Source: Pontibacter populi
GTDB lineage: Bacteria; Bacteroidota; Bacteroidia; Cytophagales; Hymenobacteraceae
Assembly: GCF_019336435.1 (NCBI RefSeq)
Contig: NZ_JAHWXQ010000002.1
Coordinates: 186,001 to 250,000, forward strand
DNA length: 64,000 nucleotides
Reading direction: 5' to 3'
In this document: in pieces, positions 63,510-64,000 of the stretch
How positions within the stretch are numbered: the stretch's first letter is position 1
Layout: every line of letters starts with the position of its first letter
The notes under the pieces: generated by a model
Told to the model about the DNA's origin: nothing
Databases searched by the model: none
What the model saw: the letters and a program-made list of their open reading frames with translations, nothing else
Program-made: the position numbers and the translations under genes

Positions 63510-64000
63510 GAATCAGGATTTACAGGATTAATGGATTTTCAGGATGGGGATTTGATATAGGTGAGGTCATAATTCTATAGTTGCTCTTTTTCGCTGGCAC
63601 GGGTTTGCAACCCGTGTCTTAGAATGGTGTTGAGTTTGTAATTCAACTGGCCCGGCAGGGACAGGCAAAAGTAGGTGTGCTGCCTATAGTTCTATAGTTG
63701 GGCGTAGTCCCCCCTTTATCCCCTCCTTGTCTAAGGCGGGGAGCTTTCTGCCGCTACTTCTCCATATGTCATCCTGAAAGGATCTTGGTAGATGGTAAGT
63801 AATACCTTTGCTATGGATTATTTTATAGTTTTATAGTTGCGGTTTTAACCCAACCCTGCCCCTCCCGAGAGGGGAATTTCGGCTATAGTTATTGTTTGAG
63901 TTGCAGTTCTATAGCTACCGTTTTAACACCCCTATATTTCCTCCAAGGAGAATTCTGCTTTTACCTATTTCTAAACTATAGTTCTATCGTTACAATTATA
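63510..64000 (+). repeat. Composite intergenic mosaic repeat, copy 4 (cut by window end)
   Basis: Modules in the same order as copies 1 and 3: A (63510-63546), B (63597-63665, CGGGTTTGCAACCCGTG), C (63708-63752), the CATCCTGAAAGGATCTTGG element (63770-63789), D (63845-63884, CCCCTCCCGAGAGGGG) and an H-like module (63925-63955). Several CTATAG palindromes are interspersed. No gene is seen up to the window end; further modules probably continue beyond it. Confidence 0.78.

Overview
The window comes from the chromosome of a Bacteroidota bacterium, most likely Cytophagales/Hymenobacteraceae and Pontibacter-like. The evidence is a type IX secretion (CHU_C/type B) sorting domain, a Bat-like aerotolerance cluster, menC, families typical of the phylum (DUF3276/PUR, DUF4296, DUF3822, DUF1573, DUF4920, DUF2147), and promoters of the Bacteroidota form TTTG-N19-20-TAnnTTTG. 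The genus is inferred from gene content and style, not proven. No rRNA, tRNA, CRISPR array, phage or insertion sequence was recognised.

Layout. 0-10 kb: 3' part of the fused isobutyryl-CoA mutase IcmF, an FKBP isomerase, glutamate dehydrogenase, an M61 peptidase and three scattered paralogues of a small STAS-like protein. 10-17.7 kb: an NlpC/P60 enzyme, a probable standalone structured RNA carrying a 23-codon ORF with a strong Shine-Dalgarno (minus strand, 10866-11179), a Gre-like factor, a T9SS-sorted surface protein, a COX3-like protein and small secreted proteins. 17.8-23 kb: a mosaic repeat block, ligA, and a LytS/LytTR two-component pair. 23.3-27.6 kb: an AT-richer run of seven same-strand genes (small membrane proteins, lipoprotein, flavodoxin-fold oxidoreductase, arylamine N-acetyltransferase, haem-b-like membrane protein, DUF2867) punctuated by attC-like inverted repeats, which looks like an integrase-less gene-cassette cluster. 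27.7-31.8 kb: dapA, an SRPBCC protein, then four low-complexity hydrophilic proteins. 32-43 kb: an FAD reductase/polyferredoxin pair, a second repeat block (inverted), a sirtuin, menC, an ergothioneine operon (egtB-egtD-aminotransferase), a MATE exporter and a DUF922 protein. 43.7-57.2 kb: a Rieske-tailed oxidoreductase, csaA, a DUF58/VWA cluster, a housekeeping run (PLP protein, DUF2750, DUF423, DUF1573, Dda-like helicase, thioesterase, NUDIX, coaD, pyrE). 57.2-64 kb: two more repeat blocks surrounding a phosphodiesterase, a threonine aldolase, AlkA, DUF2255, rlpA-DUF58 and a PUR-domain protein.

Three signals are not explained by ordinary annotation. (1) The short palindrome AACTATAGTT and its half AACTATA are heavily over-represented in genes, spacers and even terminator stems, resembling the cyanobacterial HIP1 phenomenon. 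(2) About 0.5-1 kb intergenic composites made of the same short palindromic modules in the same order occur four times. (3) The attC-like cassette region and the disordered-protein cluster are the best candidates for an undescribed system. All counts are by eye and functional links are inferred from motifs and context only.
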